Shown piece after piece: positions 34,672-46,438 of a stretch of 64,000 bases of DNA (positions are counted from its first letter, which is position 1; each line of letters starts with the position of its first letter). Both the position numbers and the translations under genes were made by a program. This DNA is from Meconema thalassinum. Lineage: Eukaryota > Arthropoda > Insecta > Orthoptera > Tettigoniidae. The notes below the pieces were generated by a model. That model was not told the DNA's origin and did no database searches. It saw only the letters and a program-made list of their open reading frames with translations. The DNA lies in assembly GCA_946902985.2 (NCBI GenBank), contig OX336389.2, forward strand, positions 1,007,717,441-1,007,781,440, written 5' to 3'.

Positions 34672-37080
34672 TGATGATAATTGTTATTTTAAGGGGCCAA
34701 ACATCTAGGTTATCGGCCCCTAATGGTCTGGGTGATAGCAAAAATGACACTGAAATGGAAACCAGAACGAAAATTAAGTGAGACAGAAAATACTTACAAA
34801 ATGGAACTCAGATTGAAACGACGCACAAAATGGAGAGTGGCAACACATACAAAAGGGAATTTAGAAGGAAGATACTCACAAAAGGAATAGATTGAAAAAT
34901 ACGTACAAAATGCAGTTCACGTTCAAAATACGTACAAAATGCAATGTAGAGTCGAAATACTTACAAAATGCAATTGAAACTCAAAATACTTACAAAATGC
35001 AAATGAGATTGACAGTACGTACAAAATGCAATTGAGGTTCAAAATACTTACATAATGCAATTGAAATTGAAAATACACAATGCAATTTAGATTGAAAAAC
35101 TCCCATTTCAGATCCAAAATACTCACAAAGTGCAATTGAAATTCAAAATGCTTACAAAATGTAACTGAAATTGAAAATGCTTACAAAATATATGGTAGAT
35201 TGAAAGTACTCATTTGGATGTACAATACTTACTTACATGTTGCCAAAGAAATGGAAAGTATCATAGAATAAAGAATTAGAGTAAAGATAGATAGCCAACT
35301 AGAGGAGAAGCAGTCTGGATTTAGAGGGGGTAGGTCAGCAGTGGTACCCATTTTCATTCTGAGACAGAACATTGAAAAGAGTTGGGAATATGGGAAGGAT
35401 ATGGTAATTACTTTTATTGATCTAGAAAAGGCCTATGATAGCATCCCTAGAACAAAAGTTTGGGTAAGCTTATCAAATACGAGGGTAGGCAAGGAACTGA
35501 GAGACATGATAAAAGGAATGTGCATGGAGTGCTACAGTAGTGTGAAGACTAGAGTCGGGACATCGGAATGGTTTAAAATTGACACTGGACTAAAGCAAGG
35601 AAGTGTGTTGTCACCATTATTGTTCGTAATGGTGATGGATGACATCATGAAGGCAGCAATGAAAGAATATAGTAGGGCAAAGATGAAGTTAATGTTGTTT
35701 GCAGATGACGTTGTGATCTGGGGCAAGGATGAGATGGAGGTACAAGAACAGTTAGACGTAATAAATGAAAAGATTGAGCAATGGGGATTGAAGATAAATG
35801 TGGAGAAGAGTAAAACAGTGGTGATGAGTAGAGATAAGAAAGAAGGAAAAGGAGTATTCAAAGTAGGAGATAAGGAGTGGTGAAACACTTCAAATACTTG
35901 GGAAGTGAACTGACTGAAGATGGAAGACTAGATTTGGAAATTAACAGAAGAATACAACTCGGGAGTGCTTTCTACCAACAGGTACGGGGACTAGTATGGA
36001 ACAAGGATATACCAATTAAGGCTAAAGAAGTTACGTACAAAGTATATTATGTTCCTATAATGACATATGCAGCAGAAACTTGGACAATGACTAAGAGGGA
36101 TGAGAGCAGAGTACAAGCAGCTGAGATGAGATTCCTGAGAAGTATGCTCCAGAAAACGAGGAGAGACAGAGTGAGAAATGAAGATATACGGAAAGAACTG
36201 GGAGTAAAGAAACTCAATGACAAACTGGAGCAAAACACATTGAGATGGTTCGGACATGTAAAAGGATGAATGAAGTAAGGCTACCAAGACGAGCACTGGA
36301 ACGACGGATGACAGGGAAGAGAGGACGAGGAAGACCAAGAATGCGGTGGATGGACTCGGTAGAGAATAGTATTAGAAAACGGAACCTGGATTGGAACACT
36401 GTGTCGGAAGAGGAATGGTGGAACGACAGAACAAAGTGGAGAGGAAGCATAATTGCCCCCACCCAGTGTCAACTGGAAAAGGGGAAATGATGATGATGAT
36501 GAATACTTACAAAATGCAATTTAGATTCAAATTACCCACAAAAGGCAATTGAGAATCAAAATACTTACAAAATCCCCACCATACAAAATGCAATTTTGAT
36601 TGAAAATACTTGCAAAAGCGGTTTAGGTTGAAAATACTTACAAAATGCAATTGAAATTCAAAATACTCACAAAAGTCCCAGGCCCTATATTGAAAGACTT
36701 ACTAAAAAGCAATTTAGATTGTCAATCCTTACAAAATGCAATTGAGGTTGAAAATACTCGCAAAATGCAATTTAGATCGAAATGACTTACAAAATGCAAC
36801 ATAGATTGAAAATACCTACAAAATGGAGCGTAGATGCAAAAAATTCGCTTAAGGGAATTTAGATACACGGGGAGCTAATTAACAAAGACAGCGCGGGAAT
36901 CTTAAAGATAAAAGGAACTATAATGAAAAGAAAACAAGAGGTCGGTCCGCTCGATGAAGGAGGGGTCAGGAAAGATAAGACGGAGAGGAGTCCGGCACAA
37001 GTAAGTGGGAGCAACGCCAGACTCGGCTAGGGTCCCGTGGTCGCCAACCCACGTCCCACTAGATGTGAGCCCCTGGAGGG
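34672..37080 (-). mobile_element. minisatellite-bearing retroposon, copy B, with 16-bp TSD
   Basis: CGTCCGTGAGAGATGA occurs at 34656-34671 and again at 37081-37096, so the interval is one insertion. On - it begins with a GC-rich head (CCCTCCAGGGGCTCACATC) and passes through 20 or more degenerate ~30-bp units (ATTTTGTAAGTATTTTCAAT type). It ends in CCTAGATGTTTGGCCCCTTA and an (ATC)n tail. Head, repeats, 3' simple tail and long TSD indicate LINE-mobilised retroposition. Net length without the nested RTE element is about 1.1 kb. No ORF of its own is seen. Confidence 0.8.
35233..36501 (+). pseudogene. RTE-type LINE reverse transcriptase, 5' truncated, two frameshifts
   Basis: Reverse transcriptase is read in three frames: 35341-35876 (ITFIDLEKAYDSIPR, GLKQGSVLSPLLFVMVMDD, LFADDVVIW), 35877-36262 (KHFKYLGSELTEDGR, TYAAETWTM) and 36262-36490 (RGRPRMRWMDSVENSI). 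Frame breaks lie near 35877 and 36262. The element ends in ATGATGATGATG, a simple 3' repeat typical of RTE elements. AATACTTAC at 35224-35232 and 36502-36510 is the probable target duplication, drawn from the host minisatellite unit. The catalytic FADD is intact but the frame breaks make it inactive. Confidence 0.88.
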
Positions 37081-37118
37081 CGTCCGTGAGAGATGAAGAT
37101 GCATAGATGTGAACTTGC

Positions 37119-39745
37119 ATAGATAGATAGATATATAGATAGATTTTATTAATTCCAATTGATCAAATACATGTATACAATACTTTTTTGATATAGGACA
37201 CGTCAGAATTTACATCTATATTATAAAAGTAGTAATAGGTATATAATACTAATACTATAACTATTTATAACTTATTATAATAACAGATCTTAAGAGATAC
37301 AATCTTATTGGACAACTATTTACACCTTACTCTATTATCATAATATGAAAACTTATTTCTATAAATACAACAACTTACAGCTAGGATTTACAATTAAAAT
37401 AGAAAAGTTAAATATAATTATAGATTTCATCGCTCCTATACACTAAGATATTCAACTACAGAGTAAAAACAATGGCACTGCAGATAAGCTTTCAACATTC
37501 TATCAAAGGTTTATTTTTATTTTTGGGGCAAGTTTTATATACTGGGGTAGTTTATTGCATAATTTAACTCCTGTGTGAAAAGTTCATTTCTGATATATGC
37601 TTGTGTGTGTGTGTGTGTGAAATATGAATGTTTTGATTTTGTCTTGTGTTATGCCTATGAACATCATTGTTTGTTGTAAGAAAAACATCCTTATTCATTA
37701 AATTCTTTTTAAAAAACATAATACTTTCAAAGATATATAAGCAGCGCAGTGGGAGAATGTTTAAATCTTTAAACAGAGGTCTACATGATTCTCTAGTGTT
37801 TACATTTGCCATAATTTGAATCGCCCTCTTTTGTATCCTAAACGTGCTTAGTACATCTGGTGACATACCCCAAAATATGACCCCATATCTTAAGTATGAA
37901 TGGAAATAAGCAAAATAAGTATTTCTTAACGTGTGCATGCTAGTGCAGGTTTTCAACATAAGTAACGCAAAGCACAACGAGTTCAGTTTAGTATTCAGAT
38001 ATTGTATATGTTTATTCCATTTCAAGGCATGTTGTATCCATAGTCCTAAAAACTTTGTTTCTGATTTATTTTCTATTTGATGACCATTTAATGTTATATT
38101 GGGCTTCGCACGATTCCTATTCTGTATAGTGTGGAAATTTAGACATACTGTCTTTTTGTAGTTTATTATGAGGCGATTATCTTGTGACCATTTGGTTAAC
38201 TCTCCCGTAACGGAGTCAGCAGACTGCTGTATGACCTGTTTAGTTTCACCTTTTATTACGAGTGTTGTATCGTCCGCAAACAAAATTATCTTATGTAAAT
38301 GAACGTTCCGTGTTATATCATTGATATATAGAAGAAAGAATAGTGGCCCCAAAACCGATCCTTGGGGTACTCCAAATTTAATAATTCCCTCATTGGACAA
38401 TGTATCATTAAGTAATTTGGTTCCATCATCCTTGTGTCTCAAGCTTACTATTTGTTTACGCCTTGTTAAGTAAGACTCTATCCATTTATTAGCTAGAACT
38501 CTAATACCATATTGATTTAATTTTGTAAGGAGGATTTTATGGTCAACATCATCAAATGCTTTCGATAAATCCAAGAATAGGCCAGTTACATGTTCCTTAC
38601 TGTCAATTAATTTCAGTATACTATTTATACATTCATAAATTACTGTCTGTGTAGATTTTTCAGTTCTGAATCCATGTTGTGAGTTTGATAATATTTTATT
38701 TTTTTCTATAAAACTTATCAGTCTCTTGTACATGATTTTTTCCACAATTTTTGCAATACCAGTTGGTAAGGTATTAGGACGATAGTTATCTAATTCATAT
38801 TTTGAACCGTTTTTGTGCACTGGAATTACTTTTGATAACTTCAAAATATCCGGGTTAGTTCCTCAGAGAATTGAACTGTTTATTAAGTGTGTAAGTGGAT
38901 TTATTATATTTTCTGCACATTTCTTTAAAATTGCATCAGGGATCAATGCCAGCACAGAATTTATTTTTAGCTCTTTTTAACTATTCTTACCTCTTCACTT
39001 GTGACATGATTTATAAATAAAGAATCACTACATATATTTATTTTATTATTAGAATTTAGTGTATTTACCTGTGATTTATTTAAGAATTTTTGTGGAATTT
39101 CCAGAAAATAGTCATTAAAAGTGTTTGCTATTTCCTCTGGATTATTAATCACTTTATTATTTCTGGCCAGTGTAATGTTCCTTTGTATTTTAGCAGATTT
39201 TCCAGTTTCTTTCCTTATCACGGACCACATAGCCCTGTTTTATTAGATGATTGGGAAATAAAATTATCATTATGCATTTTCTTTGCTAGCCTTATTATCT
39301 TATTTAATATGCTAGTGTATTTTTTGTAGTATAAATTGAATTCAGGTGTTGTGTGGTATTGTTTATATAATTTGTGTAGAAATTTCTTTTTTTGACATGA
39401 ATTTATGATCCCTGTTGTTATCCAATTGCTAGTTTTGTTATTTTGAACAGTTCTTTGTCTAAAGGGGAATGCTGTTTCAAAATAGTGTTTTAGGGTACTG
39501 TTAAATGCATTAAATTTATCATTTACATTTTCTAGTTTATAAATTTCAGACCATGTTTCCTTATTTAATATGTCATTGAAATATGTAACATTTGTTTCAG
39601 TGAATGACCTGCAGTTTGATTTTACTCCATTATCATTATTATTGATTGTTTCGGGTACTTCAAAACTCAGTATTTGTCCATGGTGGCCACTAAAACCCGG
39701 ACAATAGACTTCTATTGAATGGTGATATTTATCTGTATTTAAAAG
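37119..39745 (-). mobile_element. L2/CR1-like LINE, 5' truncated in the endonuclease
   Basis: The 3' end is a TATCTATC simple repeat near 37119-37145. Coding sequence runs up to about 39740, where the last part of the endonuclease (Y.HHSIEVYCPGFSGHHGQI) is cut off. About 420 bp of 3' UTR (37146-37563) is AT-rich. Confidence 0.85.
37564..39740 (-). pseudogene. LINE ORF2 fragment: endonuclease end plus reverse transcriptase
   Basis: The RT block 38844-37564 is 426 codons without a stop: NYRPNTLPTGIAKIVEK, LFLDLSKAFDDVDHKILL, FGVPQGSVLGPLFFLLYIND, ILFADDTTLV with the catalytic Asp pair, and KFLGLWIQHALKWNKH. Upstream, 39230-38967 (NPEEIANTFNDYF) lies in another frame, so at least one frameshift separates it. 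It differs clearly from the LINE at 28004-30922. The C-terminus ends in a His/Thr-rich run from a TG microsatellite. Confidence 0.87.
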
Positions 39746-41520
39746 GAATAAGGGAGAGAGATTTGAAGTTCAAATTGAACGAGGGACTAGGAGGAAATTA
39801 GAGACTTTCATTCGGGCAGTCGGGGTTGATGAACATCGTCAGACGTCTGAGTTTGCTGAATGGAGAAACCGAACAGGATATCAGTGATTGCGACTAGTGT
39901 ACAGTGATAGTTAAATACATATTGAGTGTTTTATGGCAATGTGTAAAGGCCAGGGGTTGAGCACCGTTCGTGGGCAGTGTTAAGTGTTACATATCATTTT
40001 GTTGTTAATAGCCAGTGTATAAAAATGTGTTTGAATGTGTGTAAAGTAATTGTAATGGAGGGGTAAACACCATAGATGGGCGGGCGAACCATGCCCTTGC
40101 CAAAGCCCACTGGAGGCCACGTGAGAACCATGTTTGATTAAGTGTGATATAGTGTAACCATGCGGCAGGATGTGGGTTTATGTTTGTTACGATAGGACGG
40201 ACCCGGGACTTAATAATACTAATGATAGAACATGACCAATTAAGAATAAATGTAGGACCGACCCAACCCCCTAAAAACTTGTGTTTGAATTGTTGATGTA
40301 AGTAAGTGAAGGCCAGTAATTCTTGAGAGCAGGATATGGGTATTCTCCTCACGCCGGTATTGTTTCAGCCTACTTAGTTTAATCCATGTGGGAAGAATTC
40401 ATTTTATAATAATAGTGTTATGATCAATCAGGTGTTATGAGTCCTTGATTTAATATGTGTTAACTTCCAGTGAATTAATGTGATTATTTGTAATGCAGGA
40501 CAGGAGGTCAGTGAGACCAGATCGCTGTCTGAGAATTCGCTCTGGGGATATAATTAGGGTCGACGATGACGGGGAGTTTCAATGTCACCACCTCACTCCA
40601 CTCGGCCCTCTTGGATTACCAGCGGGCAGAGTGAGCCATAAATTTTACAGTCCAAGGAACCCTTGTGACAGGAGGAAAACAGTCACCAGCTGGATATTTA
40701 AAGAAAGTATATTTGTTCAATGTCTTATAAATGTCAGGAAGGCAGTTCATTTGAATATGTTAATTAGAATTGGTGGGTCGGATCCCTAAGATTTGTGTTA
40801 ATATGATTGATTGATAGAACGCACGTCGATGAGATTGTAATAATAATAATAATAATAATAAGAAGATCCAGAATGAATAGTCTGCACGGGTACCGATTTA
40901 AAGTTTTATCTGGTCAAATATTAGTTGGAAACACGTCCTGATACCCAAAACATGGTAAATCTAGGTACTCATAACGTGTGCATGGAATAAGTAGATTTTG
41001 GAGTGAAGTTAGCGCCGACGCTTGATATGGTAAAAATAATGAATTTTAAATACGTGAGGGAATGACAAATTGTTAGAATCGGTAAAGACATGCTAGTAAG
41101 TAAGCATTTGAGTAAATTTTTATATGATGAAGATAATAAATTGTATAGTGCTGTGAGTGACGTTGTGAGAGGAATTTGATGATCTTTAGATGTTGTGCAG
41201 GGAGTTGGTTTTCATATGTGTGTGTTAGTTAAATAGATTGATTTTTAATAGCAAAAGGGTTGTATTTATTGGAGGAGATGTCTGATCCCGGCTCATTAAC
41301 CTCATAATGTATTCTTCTGACCTGTGGGGGAACGTACCACCCTTGAGAACTGACTAGCCGAGCACAGCAAGAATGCATGACCAATTGACATATGGGTACA
41401 ATACATACATATATCTTAATCACATGCAATTTATTTCGGGTTATTATTTCACATATTCGAGTAGTTTGGAATTATTTTGTGTTGACCGACGGAAAGTTTC
41501 AATATCAATTGTAAATGTAA
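39746..41520 (+). other. possible LTR-retroelement remnant (3' coding tail plus LTR-like DNA)
   Basis: A short open stretch near 39755-39885 reads like a protein C-terminus (RRKLETFIRAVGVDEHRQTS, then FAEWRNRTGYQ and stop). It is followed by ~1.5 kb of non-coding DNA that looks LTR-like. No paired LTR exists in the window, so the class is a guess. An AAT microsatellite lies at about 40840-40861. Confidence 0.3.
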
Positions 41521-42095
41521 TGTAAATGTCATGGATAATTTTCTTCGTTATTTTGATTGATTTTATAACTGTTATAGTAAATTTTAGATTTATTCACAAG
41601 GCTTATTTGACAGGAATCCACTGCCCCCTGATTCTTCTCCATGACTCATGGTATGGTTTTCCCTTCCGTAATATTGTGCCTCTGTTATCCCTGTGTGCGA
41701 TTGAGATTGCCAGTGTCAGTCGCAATCGATATTTCAGCGATTTGATGATGAGATGAACGGATTCATAATCATTATATTTTTTGTATTCTTCCCGAAGGCA
41801 GGTCCGTGCTTCCGAAGGGGCTACCTGAGTCGGAGTTTGCGTGTGGTAGGGTGGCCAGGTCCTTTCCGCTCCTCCTTATCCTCTCCCCGCCAACAGCGCG
41901 TGGTTCCCCAGAACCGGCATTCCATCGAAGTTCCTACCACGCCAAATGCTGCTTAACTGCAGAGTTCTCATGGGATCCGGTGTTTCAACATGTCCTGGCC
42001 TTTGGCCCCCAATCTTTATATAATCTTTCGGAAGCATATTAAAGTTACTTTTAGTGTTTTTCTCAGAACTGCATTAAATGTTTTTATGATTTCAG

Positions 42096-42240
42096 CTGGG
42101 TTGGTTTGCAAACCCTATCTTCGGCAATGGAGACTATCCGCGAGTGATGAGGGAGAGGGTGGACAGCAACAGCAGAGCAGAGGGTCGTATCCGATCTCGC
42201 CTTCCTACCTTTAATTGTCATTGGATAACACGCATGCAAG
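42096..42240 (+). CDS. GH1 glycosidase, exon c
   Basis: A 145-nt exon encodes LGWFANPIFGNGDYPRVMRE, then RVDSNSRAEGRIRSRLPTF and a linker ending MQ-G. The GWFA.PIF..GDYP..M pattern is a GH1 signature lying between the exons at 15363 and 43004. The acceptor TTTCAG precedes it and the donor CAAG|GTAACA follows. It enters in phase 0, matching the end of exon b, and leaves in phase 1, matching exon d. No stop is present. Confidence 0.92.
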
Positions 42241-42599
42241 GTAACATCTGCAACTTTCTACCGTAACACTTCGAAATACAAAGTACCGAATCAATCACAG
42301 TGATTTCTATGTTGGAGGAGCCGCAAATAGTAGATTTGTACAATCACCCAACGATCATACCTCTTGCAAGCACCTGATTTCAAATGTTTTCAGATTCATG
42401 CGATTGTCGATTTTTAAGGAGATGTAAATTTAACCACTAGCAGTGACCTCCAGGTTTTGTGGAGAGGAATTAAGCTTGTGCAAGAAAATATGAAACATTC
42501 TCAGAGTTATATTTAAGTGTTCTAGTAGCCCCTGCTGTTAAAAGGAAAGTCAAACAAGAGCATGTGTGGTCGTATCGTCGTCATACGAGAGGTTAGCTG

Positions 42600-42840
42600 T
42601 AGCATTCTCCTGGAAGCAAGAAACCGCTCCTTACGGTACACTATGTCTCTATACAGTCTCCATAAAGAACCCCTTTGAGCTTCACCTGGAAGTTAGAAGC
42701 CGCTCTTTTACACTCTCAATACAGTCACCGTAAATACCCTTTTGAGCTTCACCTGGAAATTAGAAGCCGCTCCTCAAGGTGCACTATGTCTCTATACAAT
42801 CACCACCAAGATCCCTGTTTAAGCTTCTCCTCTATGCAGT
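42600..42840 (+). repeat. tandem repeat, ~80-bp unit, three degenerate copies
   Basis: Each unit carries CACCTGGAAGTTAGAAGCCG (variants) and TCTCTATACAGTC. The copies start near 42605, 42680 and 42745. It lies in the GH1 intron between exons c and d. Confidence 0.75.
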
Positions 42841-43003
42841 TGATTGTTCCCTTGTAGTTCAGTGTTTCCATTCAGAGCTTTGTTGTTAAGATACAGAATT
42901 CCTTAACAAAGAGAGATGCTGATTGCCCACAGTAATAAGCTGCTTCTAATTTACCGGATGTTACATCGAACGGAAACTAATCGAGTGAGTGTGATATTTG
43001 CAG

Positions 43004-43152
43004 GGTCATGTGACTTCTTTGGCCTGAACCATTACACCAGCAATCTCGCGAGCTCCGGCGAAGTTGGAGCAAACCCTTCTAGAGCACGGGATTCTGGCGT
43101 GGTTGCGACTGAAGATGCTTCATGGCCAACAACTAACTCGGATTGGCTAAGG
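43004..43152 (+). CDS. GH1 glycosidase, exon d
   Basis: A 149-nt exon encodes SCDFFGLNHYTSNLASSGEV and onward to SWPTTNSDWLR. DFFGLNHYTS is the conserved GH1 segment on the way to the nucleophile-bearing strand. The acceptor TTTGCAG precedes it and the donor AGG|GTGAGT follows. It enters in phase 1, completing a Gly codon with exon c, and ends in phase 0. The next exon, expected to carry the WG.RKLL and TENG motifs, was not found in the remaining 21 kb. Confidence 0.93.
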
Positions 43153-43235
43153 GTGAGTCCAGAAGCAATTCCTTCACAAGACCTGAAAGAAGGGAGACGG
43201 ACGTACCAGTAACATCCCCAGGAGTGGCACAAAAC

Positions 43236-43505
43236 GTTCAGTGATAATACATCACTATTTAGCCTACTTGTAACATTTTGAACATGAGAAGTCAGAGATT
43301 CAGTGATATTACATCACTATTTAGCCTACTTTTAGCATTACAATACATGAGGGGACAGAAATACAATAACACATAACTATTTATCCTATTTTAACATTAA
43401 AATACACGAGGGGACAGGGATTCAGTGACATACATCACTATTTACCCTACTTTTAACATTAACATGCATGAGAGGATGGAGATTCAGTGATATTACATCA
43501 CCCTT
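43236..43505 (+). repeat. minisatellite, ~62-64 bp unit, ~4.3 copies
   Basis: Units contain CAGTGATATTACATCACTAT, then TTAGCCTACTTTTAACATTA and ATGAGGGGACAGAGATT with small differences. It begins ~85 bp after GH1 exon d. Confidence 0.85.
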
Positions 43506-43897
43506 CCACAACTACTCTCACTCAACACATTGTTAAAAGGAAGTACTTGTTTGCTTACTAGTGCGCTAAATGTACAGTATGTTGTGGAGAAATAGCAAGT
43601 GAATCAAGGAGTCCAGCTCGGCTATTGTGAAAACAATGTACAGGTTCTGAATATGTATTAAACCCAGCGAACATAGAGACTGTCCCTGTGACTGTCCCGA
43701 GTCACAAGCGAGATCGAAACTTCAATTCCCCGACTTGTCATTATACCACAAAGAGTAGATTTGTAAATATGTAATTTGATGGCTGAATAATTAATTATAG
43801 TGTTTCATATTATTTTATTTATCGTAATATTGAATTATATGTGAGGATCCGAGTCAGGTGTGGGCATATATATTTTCATTATATACATTTGTTCTTC
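43506..43897. other. unclassified intron sequence
   Basis: AT-rich DNA with no recognisable feature. Confidence 0.4.
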
Positions 43898-43965
43898 CAG
43901 GAGGGGACAATTCGTTGGACGCAATTTACAAGACGCCCTTAATGTAATCTTACTTTGACTGAAGT
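43898..43965 (+). repeat. short fragment duplicating the jockey-like LINE RT at 50250-50310
   Basis: The segment GGACGCAATTTACAAGACGC and its surroundings repeat 50250-50310 with a few substitutions. It encodes the same peptide region (NLQDALN.ILL). It may be the 3' end of a separate truncated copy lying just 5' of the LINE at 44 kb. Confidence 0.65.
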
Positions 43966-44703
43966 TGCGCAAACTAGGGATTACACAGGACAATGGGAAT
44001 TGCTCAACTTGCAAATATCCCAAGTTAGATCGAGGAAGTACCCAGGCTACTGGAAATGCCCGACCTTGTCCAAGGGAAAGTCAGAACAGGGCTAGGTTGA
44101 GCTGGCCTCACTGTTAGGTGGGGCTGAGTGAGAATGTGGCAACTTCTGCGTGATTGGCCTCGGCTCGCGCAGGGGTCTAACGTATTGGAACTTTGGTATT
44201 TAAGACGTGGTGAAGTTGAGGCCCATGATACATACATCGATCAGGACGTGACGTCACGCGGACAGTTCGAGCCGGCCATGGATTGACCCTGCTCCGACCA
44301 AGCCAAGCAGCCCAACGTCTCGCCAAGCCTTCTCACGCCATATCGCCGTGCCAAGCCAGTCAGGATCCTTCCCTAAATCCATTTCCCATCACTCCCTACC
44401 AACCAATACCCCTAAATTAATTGATACCCGCCTTCTCTCCATCCACTTCAAGAAAATCCCATTGCCCCCGAGTTCAAACTAAACTCAACTCCTCCCATCT
44501 TCCCCACCAATCATCAAGTAAATTAAATCTTTTTAAACCCTACTCAGCGCGCTCATTGTCACAGCTCCATCTGTTCAATCTGGTTAACCTTGAGCGACTG
44601 AACTAGGGTTTACCTTTCTATTTCCCATCTTCGCAAGGTCTGCCAATCATTTGACCCCCCCCCCCCCCCTCTTCTTCTTAACTAACTCATACAGCCCACA
44701 GAC

Positions 44704-45843
44704 ATGAACACAGTCACTACACCGGTCCTCCCATACCTTAACACCGATGAGGAGATGTACTACGTGTCCCCTCAAAACAGATACCCCTCAGGTATTACTA
44801 TCATCGTCCGGCCCCCTAGTAAAGGAGAATTTTGCAGCTCCCGTAGAGCAGCAATTATTGGTGTGCTCTCCCCAATCGAAAAGTCTGTAGCTTTAATTGA
44901 GGAGCTCACCAATAATTTTGTCTCCATTACGCCCATGGGGGCAGAACACTCATCACACACAAAAGCTGTCATGGCAGCTCTCTCTAGTCACCCGGCCATC
45001 CCTTCCTTCACACTTATTACTCAGCAGGAATACACTGAACCCCCCCCCCCTAATCCTACGCCACGAGTCTACTCAAACTGCCCCGGACACGAGAGACAAC
45101 TGGTCACAATCCTCCCGAGCTCTTATTCGGCCCCCTAAGAAGCCCAGGAGGAAAAATAAGGGCATACAAGCCACCTCACCTCCGGCCACTCCTCCCACTG
45201 AGGATGACGTCAGCCCCGAACCCATTTCCATCCCTCTCGCCCCTGACACTACAGCTGCTGCCTCTCCATCAGAGAGCACCGCTCCACTTGCCTTAACTTC
45301 GCCCCCCTCCCCGCCCACACCTACAGATAAACAGGCGTCGCGGCGCCAGCCGCCCAGACAACACACAACACTTATCACTCAATGTTACCGTTGCCAACGC
45401 CTACACCACGCAGCCTACGAGTGCAAATACGAGGCCAGATGTAATCGATGTGGCGGTCCTCACGGCCACAAAGATTGCTCAGTGCCCCGCGACTCCCCCA
45501 CGTGTGTAAACTGTGGGAGGGGGGGGGGCACGCGGCTTCGTATCCGGGGTGTAGGTTCATAAAATCTGCATTAAAACATCAGCACAGGCAATGGCAACAA
45601 ACAAACAGGCACAAAACTATACCCTCACTACTCTCGCTCTCCATCTCCCCTCCATGCACTACACAACCCCAGCCCCCCCCCCCCCTCCATGCACCACCCA
45701 ACTCCAGGCCCCCGCCCTCACGCCCCGCGACGCCGCTGTGTACCTGCTCGAGTGGTTGGCCACGGCCGGCCCCTTCGGGATGGTGCCCAGTGGTCCGCGG
45801 GCACAAACACAGTACTAAGCCCTCACACACACACGGCCCGTGA
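44704..45843 (+). pseudogene. LINE ORF1 (gag-like, three CCHC knuckles), two homopolymer frameshifts
   Basis: This is the RNA-binding protein of the LINE. The frame from MNTVTTPVLPYLNTDE runs to a C-tract at 45041-45052. It resumes in another frame (44897-45562) through a Pro/Thr-rich linker to CYRCQRLHHAAYECKYEARC, NRCGGPHGHKDC and CVNCG. At a G-tract (about 45519-45528) the frame shifts again, and 45543-45843 continues as GHAASYPGCRFIKSALKHQH. Both breaks fall in mononucleotide runs, so they may be sequencing or assembly slips rather than real lesions. A ~113-bp tandem duplication (45728-45935) near the end changes the C-terminus. Confidence 0.8.
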
Positions 45844-45935
45844 CGCTGCTGTGTGCCTTCTCGAGTGGCTGGCCACGGCCGGCCCCTTCGGGAGGGTACC
45901 CAGTGGTCCGCGGGCTCTAGCCCTCCCACGCACCT
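45728..45935 (+). repeat. 113-bp tandem duplication in the ORF1 3' region
   Basis: Two copies of a unit contain GTGGTTGGCCACGGCCGGCC (first) and GTGGCTGGCCACGGCCGGCC (second), followed by CCCTTCGGGA and CCAGTGGTCCGCGGG. The period is 113 bp. Confidence 0.85.
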
Positions 45936-46275
45936 CTCGCACATGCTTCTAACGACCTCTTGCTATTCTTCTTTCGTTCTGCTCCTCTTCGCTCTTCTTT
46001 TTAATGGTCCCTCAGGTCTAAACCTACTATATCCTGATCACCACATATTACATCGGTCTAATGACCAGTTATGACACTAATATTGGTAACCTCCTAAACC
46101 CACCTAATTACCCATCCCTTTTTCCTTCCCCACACCCTATCCCTCAGGCCATATCCTGGCCAGCTAAGACTTCCTAGCTTACCCAGCAAAACCCTAACGT
46201 TCTGTTTACCGAACCTTCCCCCCTACTGACACGGCACTAAAGGCTCCTAGTTGAGCTGAGAGGCCAAAATCAGGG

Positions 46276-46300
46276 CGCGCAAGCCAGCTTCGCTGGCTTG
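46276..46300 (+). other. perfect 8-bp hairpin in the LINE
   Basis: AAGCCAGC and GCTGGCTT are separated by TTC at about 46279-46297. It may be an RNA stem-loop of the LINE transcript; function unknown. GACCA repeats follow. Confidence 0.5.
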
Positions 46301-46438
46301 ACGTCGCCTGGGCACCAGACCAGACCAGACCAGGCCCAACACATAGACGAATTAACCCCCACCCCCCTCTCTTCCACCTACACTAATAGCACTAATCAAA
46401 AGAACATGTTCCGGTGGTGTTGGCTCTTCACCCGAGAT

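Noticed and set aside
34790..36850. CRISPR-like regular repeats
   Set aside because: These are degenerate ~30-bp direct tandem minisatellite units without distinct spacers, in a eukaryotic retroposon.
39746..41520. Firm gypsy LTR element call
   Set aside because: No paired LTR, primer-binding site or pol motif is visible, so only a low-confidence remnant is reported.
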